Shown: positions 25,015 to 35,451, counted from the stretch's first letter. The stretch: 64,000 nt of DNA from Deltaproteobacteria bacterium HGW-Deltaproteobacteria-8 (GCA_002840405.1 PHAR01000004.1:346239-410238); one strand, 5' to 3'. Notes: generated from the sequence alone by a model not told the origin. Numbers and translations: made by a program.

Positions 25015-25878
25015 ATGACCGGGACGGCGTGCTCAACCACGGACCTCTGCGCCTTTGCCGGGGCCAGGCAGGTTCTGTCGCGCCTGCGCACGCTCTCGGC
25101 CCACGCGCCCCAGAGCCTGGTCATCGAGGGCGGCACCGAGGCCGACCGCACCACTGCGGCCCTGGCCTGGGCCGCCACCCTCAACTGCACCGGCCAGCCA
25201 GAAGCGCGCCCCTGCTGCCAATGCGCGCCCTGCGTGCAGATCGCCCAGGGCGTGTTCCTGGACCTCAAGGTCTTTGGCGGTGAGAGCAAGATCAGCACCG
25301 ACGAGGTGCGCGAGGCCCTGCCCGAATGGGGCCAGCCCCCGCGCGGCAATGGTCGGCGCGTGAGCATCTTCCTCGGCGCGCACGAGTTCCACCCGGCCGT
25401 GGCCAACCTGCTCCTCAAGACCCTGGAGGAGCCCCGGCCCGGCAACGTCTTCGTGCTCCTGGCCCCCCAGCGCGAGCGCCTGCTCCAGACGCTGGTCTCG
25501 CGCAGCTTCGTGCTCACCCTGCCCTGGCCCGAGCCCAAGGCCGCAGAGCCCGACGTGGCCGAGTGGCTGGCCGCGCTGCTCCATTTCTGGGACACCGGAC
25601 AGGGCTGGTTCGAGCGCACCGGGACCAAGGGCTCGGCGGACCGCGCCCTGGCCCTGCGGCTGCTCTCGGCCTGCCAGCGTGAGCTGACCCTGGCCGTGGC
25701 CGGGAACACCCAGCACTCTCCCGCTGCCAAGCGGCTGGCGCGGCTGGGCCCTGCGGGCCTGCGGCGCTTCGACCTGGTGCTGGGCCAGGCCCAGGAGGCC
25801 CTGAACCAGCCAACGGTAATGCCCGCGCTGGTGCTGGACTGGATCGCCACGGCCATGATCGCCAAAGGCTCGGCGTGA
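25015..25878 (+). CDS. holB: DNA polymerase III delta-prime subunit-like protein
   Basis: 287 residues, somewhat short for HolB. It belongs to the clamp-loader AAA+ family: a zinc-type Cys set (CTGQPEARPCCQCAPC), a sensor-1-like region, VANLLLKTLEEPRPGNVFVLLAPQRERLLQTLVSRS (the classic LLKtLEEPp...ll.pt.SR clamp-loader signature, with the SRS arginine finger). The P-loop position reads EGGTEADRTTAAL instead of GxxGxGKT, as expected for delta-prime, which does not hydrolyse ATP. In the complex it works with DnaX and HolA to load the beta clamp. No partner genes are near. A 118-base gap separates it from the CBM48 gene. Confidence 0.88.
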   Translation: MTGTACSTTDLCAFAGARQVLSRLRTLSAHAPQSLVIEGGTEADRTTAALAWAATLNCTGQPEARPCCQCAPCVQIAQGVFLDLKVFGGESKISTDEVREALPEWGQPPRGNGRRVSIFLGAHEFHPAVANLLLKTLEEPRPGNVFVLLAPQRERLLQTLVSRSFVLTLPWPEPKAAEPDVAEWLAALLHFWDTGQGWFERTGTKGSADRALALRLLSACQRELTLAVAGNTQHSPAAKRLARLGPAGLRRFDLVLGQAQEALNQPTVMPALVLDWIATAMIAKGSA

Positions 25879-26264
25879 AGCGGCAGGACCTTGTCCCCTG
25901 CTCCGCCGACCCTGCTTCTGGACCTCCGCCAACGTAACCACCTGTTTTCCAGAAGATCATTCCGCACACAGGGCCAGCGTGGCAACTCGCTGGCTCTTTC
26001 GTTTGAATGCGGCGGCGGCGACGCAGGCCCACCCGCTAAGCGCCACCTGGGTGAGCCGCTCGGCCTCGCCATTGACGCGCAGGGCAAACAGGCGGCGGTT
26101 GTGCTTCAGGCCAGGCTTTGCGCAGGCCAGGGCCATCCCAGGCACACGGCGCGAGGCGGGCGGTCTGCCGGGCTACCTGACAGGCGGGCAAACGAGTGGG
26201 CAAACTTGCGGACGAGAGGCGGCTGGAAAACGCGCGGGTGCAGGTCCCGCACGCGTGGCGGGGT
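25879..26264. other. Intergenic region between holB and the adenylate cyclase
   Basis: About 385 bases. It holds one weak minus-strand frame (listed separately), G/C-rich direct repeats around GGGCAAAC (twice near 26190-26205), and a hairpin-like GCGCGGGTGCAGGTCCCGCACGC at ~26233. That last element recalls a tRNA T-arm, but no full cloverleaf could be drawn. No terminator with a T run was found for holB. Confidence 0.35.
25957..26136 (-). CDS. Possible small protein of unknown function
   Basis: A 59-residue frame from ATG 26136 (62 from GTG 26145): MALACAKPGLKHNRRLFALR at the start and RKSQRVATLALCAE at the end. Third positions are GC-rich as in neighbouring genes and it fills an otherwise empty gap. 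Against it: no good ribosome site, no recognised family, and in this base composition random frames of this size are common. Listed only because nothing else explains the stretch. Confidence 0.2.
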   Translation of the reverse strand: MALACAKPGLKHNRRLFALRVNGEAERLTQVALSGWACVAAAAFKRKSQRVATLALCAE

Positions 26265-26543
26265 CTAGAAGACCTTGATCCTGGGGCAGGCGGACCGCTT
26301 GGGGACGAAAATCTTGACCTCCGGCCGGGGCGGCACGGCCCTGGACAGGTTCTCGCGCAGGAAGGTCAGGGGTGAGACCGACAATAGCTGGGGCGGATTG
26401 TCGAAGCCCTGGCAGAACAGCTCGCCCCAGTTGGTGGCGTAGATCACCGATGCCTGGATGATCTTGTTCTTGTCCGGCGGCACCGGCAGGTTCAATATCA
26501 CGTAGGCCCTGGTCACGCGCTCATCCTGCAGATACTCCTCCAT
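26265..26543 (-). CDS. C-terminal segment of the class I adenylate cyclase, in the -1 frame
   Basis: 92 residues in the track, starting at an internal ATG (MEEYLQDERVTRAYVILNLP). Read further upstream in this frame, KREILDPDMEEYL directly continues the protein of the long gene that ends in the other frame at 26513. The segment (NKIIQASVIYATNWGELFCQG, then LRENLSRAVPPRPEVKIFVPK) fits the end of that cyclase and has no ribosome site of its own. I treat it as the 3' part of one gene split by a -1 frame change at about 26564-26571, either a lost base in a C/A run or ribosomal slippage on CCCAAAC. An independent small protein is unlikely. Confidence 0.75.
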   Translation of the reverse strand: MEEYLQDERVTRAYVILNLPVPPDKNKIIQASVIYATNWGELFCQGFDNPPQLLSVSPLTFLRENLSRAVPPRPEVKIFVPKRSACPRIKVF

Positions 26544-29500
26544 GTCCGGGTCCAGAATCTCGCGTTTGGGGAAGAGATGGGCGCGAGGGACTCCACTGCG
26601 GCCTTGCCCGTGGCCTTCTCCTTGCCCTTGACAGCCCAGACCGTGCGCTTGCCCGGGGCCTTTTCGGCGTAGAAATACAGTTCGGTGAAGGCCACGTCCT
26701 CTGACAGGAAGGGGACGAGGCTCACCTTGTGCTCATGCTGGGAGAAGTTCGCGGCGATGCGCCGGCCCAGGCGCGTCAGGTCCTGCGGGGTGATGCTCGC
26801 GGCCGCGCGGTCGGCCTTGATGCCGCCCTGGATGCGGCGGTAGCCCGCGATCATGAACTGGTTCACCAACCCGCCCAGGCGCAGGGAGTGGGCGAAGGTG
26901 CCGCTCGTGCGCGCGGCCTGCGCCACCTGGCCGAACTCCGGCGGCAGGTCTTCCGGCGCGACATCGGCCTTGAGGCGCAGGCACTCGGCCAGCAGGCTCA
27001 GGGAGCCCTCGTCGCCCAGGCGCGCGTAGTGCGAGCGGATGGAGGCGAAAAGCGCCAGGTACGGGTCCACCCATTCCGGCCGGGACCGCCCGCGCAGCAC
27101 CGCCTCCTTGATGCGGTCACAGAGCAGGCGCATGGTCTCGCCCTTGTCCGCGTACTTCTCGAGCAGGCCGAGCTTCATCACCGACTTGTAGGGGCTGTGC
27201 AGGGCCTTGACCATCTGCCACAGGCAGGCCCCGAAATACTCGCTGGCCGGGATGGGCTCGGGCTGGCCCAGATCCACCAGCTCGCCCGCCAGGCGCGGGT
27301 CCAGGGCGCTGATGTCGGTCAAGAGCGACTGCGCGGCGGCGGCGTCCGCGCCCGGCGGCACGGCCCACCAGAGCAGGTCCTTGCCCGCCAATTTCAGCGC
27401 CGTGCGGTAGAACTCCTCCTTGAGCAGGGCCGCCTGGGCCGAGCCGGAACTCTCCTTGTCGCTCATGCCGAAGGAGTTGGTGCGCACCTCGTCGATCGTC
27501 ATGGCGAAGAAATGCACCTCCAGGCCGAACTGCTCGTCAGCCCAGACCTCCAGGGCAGCGAGCTTGCGCTGCAGGCCCTCGCGGATGGCCTGGACCGGGC
27601 CCTCGGGCTCGGTGTGGCAGACCCAGCAGTCAATGTCCGAAGAGGGCCTCTGGGCCACGGAGCCCAGGCTGCCGATGGCGTACAGGGCCTCAATGCCCAG
27701 GGCCGGCGCTACCTGGCCTGCGGGATCCACGGCCGAGGGGGCCTGGCCCGGAAAAAACTTCTCCAGCAGGGCCAGGTCCACCCGGACCCCTGCCCCTCCC
27801 AGGGAGCAGGCCGGAACGCCCTTGAGCCCCTGGGCCTTCTCGAACACATCCGTGACCAGAAGCTGCGGCAGAAGCTTCAGGAACACGCCCTGCTGCTCGG
27901 TCAAACGCTCCAGGGCCAGCTCCGTGCGGCGCTGGTTCTGCCCGCGCATGGCCGCCAGGGTTCGGCGGGCCTCGTCCAGGCGCACGTGCCGACCCACGCA
28001 GGCCGCCACAAAGGCCGCGCCTGTGTCGCCTTGCAGGCCCTGGGGCAGCACGGTCAGCGCTCCGCCGGGCCGGGCCAGCTGGGCTGCCAGGGTGGCCACC
28101 CGCGCCTTGGACAGCTGCGGATTGTCCGTGTGGCCGCCCAGCATGGCAAGCCCAGGCAACGAACAGCGCGTAAACACCACCCCCAGGACATCGCAATGGC
28201 GCAGCCGGGCCAGGGCCAGTGTGCAGTCCACGAACTCCGAGCCGCGGCAGGCCGAGCGCTCCAGCACCGAGCCGGACAGGTCGCAGCGCGTGAAGGAGCA
28301 GTGCATCAAGGCGGTCTCCAGAGCGCGCATACCGGAAAAAGCGCTGGATCTGGCCATGAGGCGGTCCAGGCGCACCCGGGACAGGTACGCTCCGGCCAGG
28401 CTGGACTCGGCCACGGCGCACCCGGTGAGTACGCAGGAGGCCAGGTGCAGACGCGCGGCGTCGCAACGCTCGAACGTGCAGCCCTCGAAACGGCAGCCCT
28501 GAAAAACCGCGTCGCAGAGATCCACGCCCGCAAAGGTGCAGCCCTGGAAGGTGCAGCCCTCGAACGTGCTGCCCTGCAGGGTGCAAGCGCTCAGACGGAC
28601 CCTGAGGAAGGTGACAGATGAGAACTGGCTCGCCGAAAGGTTCACGGAAGCGAGGGTGGAGCCTTCCAGACTCTCACCGCTCAAGCTCGAATGCGAGTAG
28701 TCCTGGTCCTTCAGGGGGCTCAGGGCGTCCTTCAAGGCCTCGGCCAGGGAGGGACGGCGAGGTTTGACGGCCTTGGCCGGAGCCAGGCCTGCGGGCGGGG
28801 TCAAAAGCTCGGCGCGCTCGGTCTCGTCCGTGGCCAGTTGCGCGGCCAGCATCCCTGCCAGGGCCTGCAGCGAGGACGTGTCCAGCATGCCCTGCATGGC
28901 CTTGGCCGCGCGGCGCATAAAGTCCGGGTCGTGGCGGACCAGGGCGAGGAAGATCCGGGCGAGAACGGCTCCGCGCTCGGCCTCCGGCGTGTCCGCCAGC
29001 AGGGGCACAAGCCCCAGCCGGGGCAGAAGCGGCGTGAGCCTGAGGGCGCACTCCCGCAGCTCTCCGCCCTGGCGCAGCATGTCGGCCAGGACAAGTCCCA
29101 GGAGCTCCGGTTCGGCCTGGGCGGCCGGAAGCAGCAGCACCGGGGCCTCAGGCAATGCGGCCAGGCGACGCATCTCGCTCAGCAGAGCGGGCTCGCGCAC
29201 GGCCAGGTCAGGCGCTGCGGCAAGAAGCGGAGCCAGGCGGCTCGGCCCCACCACGCCGGAGGCGCGCAGGGCGTAGCCCAGGGCCTCTGGCTGGATGGCC
29301 GGGCTGGACAGGCTCTCGGAGGAATTGAGCAGGGCCTCGGCCGTGGCCGCATCGGGCTTGCCCGCAAAGGCCTTGGGCAGGGTCTCGGACATGCAGGACG
29401 CGAGCAGGGCGTCGCGCAGGGGCCGGGACAGGGGCGCCCCCTCGTCGGCCAGGGCGCTCAAAAACAGCATCGCCTCGCCGGGATCGCAGCGGCCGGGCAC

Positions 29501-29926
29501 GGGCAGCAGGCCCTTGAGCCAGGCCATGTACTGCTTGTCGTCGGCCAGGGGGGCCAGAAACATCTCGTTCACAAGGGCCAGGTATTCCCGGCCCGGCAGG
29601 GCCGTGAGGATCGGCGTGATCTGCGGCAGGGGGACGGCGCGGCCCTGGATGTGCAGCATGGCCAGGCAACGGCCAAACCGGCTTAGGGAGGCCAGGGCAT
29701 GCAGCACGCGCGACATGAGGGCCATGTCGCGCAGGGAGCGCACGATGGTGAACAGCAGGCAGGCGATCTCCCCCGCCGCTGCCAAGTCCTGCGGGGTGTC
29801 GCCCTGGGCTGCGGGGAGCTCCGCAAGGTTCGCCAGAAGTCCGGGCAGCACCTTGAGCGCATCCGCGTTCTCAGTGCGGACAAACCGCCTGAGCGCAACC
29901 GCGATTTCAACAGCAGACATACTCAT
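26513..29926 (-). CDS. Class I adenylate cyclase with pentapeptide repeats (frame-split at 3' end)
   Basis: 1137 residues in this frame. N-terminal ~390 residues: Ala/Leu-rich helical repeats (HEAT-like). Residues ~410-600: a Cys/Phe/Leu pentapeptide-repeat coil (CTLQGSTFEGCTFQGCTFAG). Then the class I cyclase catalytic domain with GIEALYAIGSLGSVAQRPSSDIDCWVC, whose GS and DxD elements are the nucleotidyltransferase site, and FGLEVHFFAMTIDEVR. SPYKSVMKLGLLEKY and YARLG are further family marks. It makes cAMP from ATP. The last 17 codons here (after SLAPISSP) are out-of-frame; the true C-terminus continues in the -1 frame (previous feature). Two cNMP-fold proteins in the window could sense its product. 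Confidence 0.88.
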   Translation of the reverse strand: MSMSAVEIAVALRRFVRTENADALKVLPGLLANLAELPAAQGDTPQDLAAAGEIACLLFTIVRSLRDMALMSRVLHALASLSRFGRCLAMLHIQGRAVPLPQITPILTALPGREYLALVNEMFLAPLADDKQYMAWLKGLLPVPGRCDPGEAMLFLSALADEGAPLSRPLRDALLASCMSETLPKAFAGKPDAATAEALLNSSESLSSPAIQPEALGYALRASGVVGPSRLAPLLAAAPDLAVREPALLSEMRRLAALPEAPVLLLPAAQAEPELLGLVLADMLRQGGELRECALRLTPLLPRLGLVPLLADTPEAERGAVLARIFLALVRHDPDFMRRAAKAMQGMLDTSSLQALAGMLAAQLATDETERAELLTPPAGLAPAKAVKPRRPSLAEALKDALSPLKDQDYSHSSLSGESLEGSTLASVNLSASQFSSVTFLRVRLSACTLQGSTFEGCTFQGCTFAGVDLCDAVFQGCRFEGCTFERCDAARLHLASCVLTGCAVAESSLAGAYLSRVRLDRLMARSSAFSGMRALETALMHCSFTRCDLSGSVLERSACRGSEFVDCTLALARLRHCDVLGVVFTRCSLPGLAMLGGHTDNPQLSKARVATLAAQLARPGGALTVLPQGLQGDTGAAFVAACVGRHVRLDEARRTLAAMRGQNQRRTELALERLTEQQGVFLKLLPQLLVTDVFEKAQGLKGVPACSLGGAGVRVDLALLEKFFPGQAPSAVDPAGQVAPALGIEALYAIGSLGSVAQRPSSDIDCWVCHTEPEGPVQAIREGLQRKLAALEVWADEQFGLEVHFFAMTIDEVRTNSFGMSDKESSGSAQAALLKEEFYRTALKLAGKDLLWWAVPPGADAAAAQSLLTDISALDPRLAGELVDLGQPEPIPASEYFGACLWQMVKALHSPYKSVMKLGLLEKYADKGETMRLLCDRIKEAVLRGRSRPEWVDPYLALFASIRSHYARLGDEGSLSLLAECLRLKADVAPEDLPPEFGQVAQAARTSGTFAHSLRLGGLVNQFMIAGYRRIQGGIKADRAAASITPQDLTRLGRRIAANFSQHEHKVSLVPFLSEDVAFTELYFYAEKAPGKRTVWAVKGKEKATGKAAVESLAPISSPNARFWTRTWRSICRMSA

Positions 29927-30007
29927 CCCATAGCTATATAGCGGATTGGCGGGTGAGTCGAGTCCCGCGCGCAGGCCCTGAGTCGTGACATTGTTGTCGA
30001 TCCCGTA

Positions 30008-30036
30008 TTGGCACAGCCGATTAACAGGGATACATT
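30008..30036 (+). promoter_or_regulatory. Candidate sigma-70 promoter of an orphan small transcript
   Basis: TTGGCA (five of six) and TACATT (four of six) with exactly 17 bases between, in an AT-rich stretch. A start near 30043 would give a ~175-base RNA ending at the strong terminator at 30189-30220. Confidence 0.45.
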
Positions 30037-30101
30037 TTTAATAAGACTATTGTAAAGTAGGTGCTCCCTCGCACCAGCTAAACATGTAACCGGAAGCAAC
30101 C

Positions 30102-30164
30102 ATGGGAAATACGCATCTCCTCAGCTCCCACGAGGCCCTGCTCGGCCTGCGCTACCGGTGCTAG
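30102..30164 (+). CDS. Possible 20-residue peptide in an orphan transcription unit
   Basis: ATG at 30102, preceded by CCGGAAGCAACC (GGAAG seven bases upstream), opens a 20-codon frame, MGNTHLLSSHEALLGLRYRC, closed by TAG. It lies between a plausible promoter and a strong T-tailed terminator, with no other gene on that strand. It may be a leader peptide, a small membrane-active or signalling peptide, or an incidental frame within a small regulatory RNA. The terminal Cys and the His/Leu-rich content are noted without a known family. Too short for the ORF track. Confidence 0.35.
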   Translation: MGNTHLLSSHEALLGLRYRC

Positions 30165-30188
30165 CTGGATATCCCCCGATCACGCCCA

Positions 30189-30220
30189 AGCGGCCCTGCT
30201 CACGCGGGGCCGCTTTTTTT
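30189..30220 (+). terminator. Strong intrinsic terminator of the small transcript
   Basis: AGCGGCCC and GGGCCGCT form an 8-bp stem, loop TGCTCACGCG, followed by seven T. It is on the plus strand with no annotated large gene upstream, which is the main evidence for a small transcript here. Confidence 0.85.
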
Positions 30221-30244
30221 GCGCGCGCAAAGAACGCCGGACCA

Positions 30245-30279
30245 AACAAAAAAACCGGGGAGGATTCCTCCGCCCCGGC
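30245..30279 (-). terminator. Intrinsic terminator of pgm
   Basis: On the minus strand CCGGGG-CGGAGGA and TCCTCCCCGG pair with a small bulge and are followed by TTTTTTTG. It lies 34 bases after the pgm stop. Confidence 0.8.
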
Positions 30280-30312
30280 CCCGCGCCTGGCGCAAACAGT
30301 GCTTGTCGAGAC

Positions 30313-31965
30313 TTAGGCCCCTGCGGCCTCGAATGCCGCGTTCACGATGCCTTGCGCCTCGGCTTGGAGCCGCGCCAAGTGCTCGCGGCCCAGAAAGCTC
30401 TCGGCGTAGATCTTGTAAATATCCTCCGTGCCCGAGGGCCTTGCGGCGAACCAGCCGTTTGCGGCCACCACCTTGAGCCCGCCGATGTCCGCGCCATTGC
30501 CCGGCGCGCGCGTGAGCTTGGCCAGGATGGGCTCTCCGGCCAGGCTGGTGGCCTGGACCATCTCCGGCGTGAGCTTCTTGAAGGCCGCCTTTTGGGCCGG
30601 GGTGGCGGGCGCGTCCATGCGCTCGTACACCGGGCTGCCGAAGCGCGCCTCAAGCTCCTTGTAGTACAGGCCGGGGTCCTTGCCCGTGCGCGCGGTGATC
30701 TCCGCCGCCAAGAGGCCCATGATGATGCCGTCCTTGTCCGTGGTCCAGACCGAACCGTCCTGGCGCAGGAAGCTGGCCCCGGCGCTCTCCTCGCCGCCGA
30801 AACCGTAGGAACCGTCCAGCAGCCCGTCCACAAACCACTTGAAGCCCACGGGCACCTCGGACAGCCTGCGGCCAAGGCTCAGCGCCACGCGGTCGAGCAT
30901 GGAGCTGGAGACCAGGGTCTTGCCCACGGCGGCGTCCGCGCGCCAGCCGGGCCGGTTGCGGAACAGGTAGTCCACGGCCACGGAAAGGTAGTGGTTGGGG
31001 TTCATGAGCCCGGCGCTCCTGGTGACGATGCCGTGGCGGTCGAAGTCCGGGTCGTTGCCAAAGGCCACGTCAAAGGCGTCCTTGTGCGCGATGAGCCCCT
31101 GCATGGCGTAAGGCGAGGAGCAGTCCATGCGGATCTTGCCGTCCTTGTCCACGGTCATGAAGGAGAAGGTCGGATCCACGGTCTTGTTGACCACGGTCAG
31201 GTTGATGCCCCAGCGCTCGGCGATGGGCGCGAGAAAGCCGACGCCCGAGCCGCCCAGGGGATCGGCCCCGATGGAGATGCCCGAGTCCTTGATGCTCTGC
31301 ATGTCGACGACGTTGCCGAGGTCTTCCACGTAGGGCGCGATGTAATCGATCAGGTGCGTGGTTTCGGCCTTCAGCGCCTGCTCAAGGGGCATGCGCCGCA
31401 CCCCGGCCAGGCCGGAGCGCAACAGCGCGTTGGCCCGGTCCTGGATGGCCTTGGTGGTGCCCGTGTCCGCAGGGCCGCCCTCGGGCGGGTTGTACTTGAT
31501 GCCCCCAGCCTCGGGCGGGTTGTGCGAGGGCGTCACCACCACGCCGTCGGCCCGCCGGTTTTGGGGGTTCCTGTTGTGGCAGAGGATGGCGTGGGAGATC
31601 ACCGGCGTGGGCGTGAACCCGCCGCCCGCCTGGATCATCACGTCCACGCCGTGGGCCGCGAAGACCGTGAGCGCCGTGGCCAGGGCCGGAGCGCTGAGTG
31701 CGTGGGTGTCCATGCCCATGAACAGCGGGCCGCGAATGCCCGCCACGGCGCGGTGCTCCACGATGGCCTGGCTGATGGCGACGATGTGGGCCTCGTTGAA
31801 GCTGCCGTCCGTGCTGCAGCCCCGGTGGCCCGAGGTGCCGAAGCTGACCATTTGCGCCGGATTATCCGGGTCAGGCGAGCGGTCCTGGTAGTCCGCCAGC
31901 AGGCGCGGAATGTCGGCGAGAATCTCTTTGGGCGCGGGTTTCCCCGCCAGCGGATGAACGGCCAT
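30313..31965 (-). CDS. pgm: Phosphoglucomutase, alpha-D-glucose phosphate-specific
   Basis: 550 residues, the length of the bacterial Pgm family. It interconverts glucose-1-phosphate and glucose-6-phosphate, linking glycogen to glycolysis. [22 protein letters not shown] is the N-terminal signature. The catalytic phosphoserine is in [20 protein letters not shown]. The metal loop is [10 protein letters not shown], sugar-specificity [11 protein letters not shown] and the C-terminal phosphate-binding loop [16 protein letters not shown]. All catalytic elements are intact. A cNMP-binding protein gene ends 28 bases before it on the same strand, so the two may share a transcript. A strong terminator follows. 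Confidence 0.96.
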   Translation of the reverse strand: MAVHPLAGKPAPKEILADIPRLLADYQDRSPDPDNPAQMVSFGTSGHRGCSTDGSFNEAHIVAISQAIVEHRAVAGIRGPLFMGMDTHALSAPALATALTVFAAHGVDVMIQAGGGFTPTPVISHAILCHNRNPQNRRADGVVVTPSHNPPEAGGIKYNPPEGGPADTGTTKAIQDRANALLRSGLAGVRRMPLEQALKAETTHLIDYIAPYVEDLGNVVDMQSIKDSGISIGADPLGGSGVGFLAPIAERWGINLTVVNKTVDPTFSFMTVDKDGKIRMDCSSPYAMQGLIAHKDAFDVAFGNDPDFDRHGIVTRSAGLMNPNHYLSVAVDYLFRNRPGWRADAAVGKTLVSSSMLDRVALSLGRRLSEVPVGFKWFVDGLLDGSYGFGGEESAGASFLRQDGSVWTTDKDGIIMGLLAAEITARTGKDPGLYYKELEARFGSPVYERMDAPATPAQKAAFKKLTPEMVQATSLAGEPILAKLTRAPGNGADIGGLKVVAANGWFAARPSGTEDIYKIYAESFLGREHLARLQAEAQGIVNAAFEAAGA

Positions 31966-31993
31966 GCTGCCTCCGTATGGCTATGCCAGGGCC

Positions 31994-32476
31994 TCAGCCC
32001 TTTCTGGTGGTAAGTTCGGAAAGCTTTTTGTCCATTTCGCGCAGACGCACGGCCAGCACCTCGCAAAAGACGCGGTAGAGGATGGCCTGGACCGTGAAGG
32101 TGTCCTTGGCGGTCTGGCGGTCGAAGAGGGAGGCGTCCACGGCCACGCACAGGGTCGGGCTCAAAGCCTGGATGCTGGCCGAGCGCGGGCTGCCATCGAT
32201 GATGCCCATCTCGCCGAAGACGTCGCCAAGACGGCGGATGATGCCCACCTCCACGCCCTGGTGGGTGATCTTGAGGTCGCCCTTGACCAGGAAGAAGACC
32301 ATGGCGTCAAAGTCGCCCTCGCGGATGACGAACTCACCCGGCTCGTACTTGCGCATGCGGCTCATGCTCACGACTTCCTTGATCATCTTCTCCTCCAGTG
32401 AGGAGAAAGCCGGGATCTTCCGGAACTGGTCCAGGGTCTCGGCATTGGTCGGGTCGAACTCGTGTTCCTTCATCAT
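31994..32476 (-). CDS. Single-domain cyclic-nucleotide-binding protein
   Basis: 160 residues from ATG 32476, preferred because GAGGTGGCT precedes it; the track start at 32503 adds nine residues. The protein is one cNMP-binding beta-roll with flanking helices: LRKYEPGEFV-type opening (MRKYEPGEFVIREGDFDAMVFFLVKGDLKI) and the cassette GDVFGEMGIIDGSPRSASIQALSPT. The FGE...PRSA pattern has the Glu and Arg that bind cAMP ribose and phosphate, so ligand binding is plausible. No DNA-binding domain is present, so it may act through a partner. It lies directly upstream of pgm on the same strand, and the window also encodes an adenylate cyclase; a cAMP link to glycogen use is inference. Confidence 0.82.
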   Translation of the reverse strand: MMKEHEFDPTNAETLDQFRKIPAFSSLEEKMIKEVVSMSRMRKYEPGEFVIREGDFDAMVFFLVKGDLKITHQGVEVGIIRRLGDVFGEMGIIDGSPRSASIQALSPTLCVAVDASLFDRQTAKDTFTVQAILYRVFCEVLAVRLREMDKKLSELTTRKG

Positions 32477-32711
32477 AGCCACCTCGCTGGAAGGTTCTTC
32501 CATGCAAGATGCCTGAATCTTTTGCCACGGGCAAGCGAACAGGCCCCTGCGGCAGGATTACCCTCCTGCCGGCGCGCGGGCAACCGGTTCTTGCCCACAT
32601 TGGCTCACCACCCTTGATCAAGTGCAATAGCTGGGGTATTGCGGAGGGCGGGAAAGCCCCGAGAAACACGCCGCGCCAAGGCGCACAGCCAGGAAAAACC
32701 AAGAGGAGCGC

Positions 32712-33584
32712 ATGGACACCAGCCCCAAAAACGTCCGGGAGCACATCGCCCGCTCCAAATTCTTCCTACAGCGCAAGGACTTGCTGAAAAGCCTCAAGTC
32801 CCTGGGCCTCGCGCTGGAGCTTTTGGCCTCCGGGCAGATCTTTGGGCGTGAGCGCATCGAGATCGACATCCTCCTGGAGGAGGCCGTGCGCCTGCTCATG
32901 GAGCAGGAGGGGCTCAAGGCAGTCTTCCCCGCAGGGCTGGCCCACAAGAAGGGCAAGGAGCGCGAGCTTTCGGCCACCATCAACCGCGTGGCCAACGCGC
33001 TGGAGCTGGTGCTTGGCCGGGCCAAGAAAGAGGAGCGCCGCAAGCAGCTGGTGGAGCTGGACGAAGCCATCATAGCTGGACAGGCCGGGCTGGACCAGGG
33101 CCAACCCCTGGAAGCGCGCAAACATTTCCGCCGCGCGTCCGAGATCTGCGGCGACGAGCCAGGGCTGTACGCGGACATCGGCAACCGCTTCCTGCTGGCC
33201 GGGCTCCTGGCCGAGGCCGTGGAGTACCTGCAGAAGAACATCGAGGTGGCCCCGGCCGACCTGCGCGCCTACCCTGCCCTGGCCCAATGCTACGACTCTC
33301 TGGGCGAGCCCGACAAGGCTGAAGAGGTCCTGAAAGCGGCCTTGCGGCGCTTTGGCCCCATGGAGGCCCTGAACCTGCGCCTGGCCAAGGGCGCCCTGGA
33401 GCGCAAGAAATGGGCCGATGCCCTGCTCAACGCCCAGGAGGTGCTCAAGCTGAACGCCACGAACCAGGAGGGCCGGCGCCTGGCCGCAGAGGCCAGCCAG
33501 CGCATCTACGGCGACCCCCAGGCCTATCTGCGCGAGAACCCCCAAGCCAGCGTCAAATCCCAGGAGATCAAGCTCGACTTTTAA
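32712..33584 (+). CDS. TPR protein of unknown function
   Basis: 290 residues from ATG 32712 with AAGAGGAGCGC as ribosome site. The first ~130 residues are helical (EHIARSKFFLQRKDLLKSLKSLGLALELL) with a charged central helix. From ~135 on there are TPR units: GLYADIGNRFLLAGLLAEAVEYLQKNIEVAP, YPALAQCYDSLGEPDKAEEVLKAALRRF and LNLRLAKGALERKKWADALLNAQEVLKLN. No signal peptide, so it is cytoplasmic. TPR stacks mediate protein contacts; the partner is unknown. Similar genes occur in Desulfovibrio next to chaperone or signalling genes, and this one is convergent with groEL, sharing a terminator. Confidence 0.78.
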   Translation: MDTSPKNVREHIARSKFFLQRKDLLKSLKSLGLALELLASGQIFGRERIEIDILLEEAVRLLMEQEGLKAVFPAGLAHKKGKERELSATINRVANALELVLGRAKKEERRKQLVELDEAIIAGQAGLDQGQPLEARKHFRRASEICGDEPGLYADIGNRFLLAGLLAEAVEYLQKNIEVAPADLRAYPALAQCYDSLGEPDKAEEVLKAALRRFGPMEALNLRLAKGALERKKWADALLNAQEVLKLNATNQEGRRLAAEASQRIYGDPQAYLRENPQASVKSQEIKLDF

Positions 33585-33642
33585 GCCGACAGGGCCACGG
33601 CCCGCCGCCGCCAAGACCGGCAGGCCGATCCCCCCCCGCGCA

Positions 33643-33680
33643 TGAAAAAGGCCGGAGTCCTTGCGGACTCCGGCCTTGTC
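33643..33680. terminator. Bidirectional terminator between TPR gene and groEL
   Basis: AAAAAGGCCGGAGTCC and GGACTCCGGCCTTGTC form a perfect 13-bp stem with loop TTGC. The A-rich left flank gives a T tail for the minus-strand groEL transcript. Confidence 0.85.
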
Positions 33681-33708
33681 GTTTCTCTGGAGGCTTGGCG
33701 TCTGGGGG

Positions 33709-35367
<1,659 letters not shown>

Positions 35368-35451
35368 GATCAGACTCCTTGCAGAAATTTTATGCCTTGC
35401 GGCGTTGTTGTAGAGCTACAGGCAGAAGCCCGCTTAGGACCCGGAGGGTCT

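Noticed and set aside
25015-25878. HolB broken in its ATP site
   Set aside because: The delta-prime subunit naturally lacks an active P-loop; the SRS finger and LEEP region are intact, so it is not a decayed gene.
26230-26262. tRNA-like T-arm (CGGGTGCAGGTCCCG)
   Set aside because: The loop lacks the TTC-purine pattern, and no acceptor, D or anticodon arms could be drawn on either strand.
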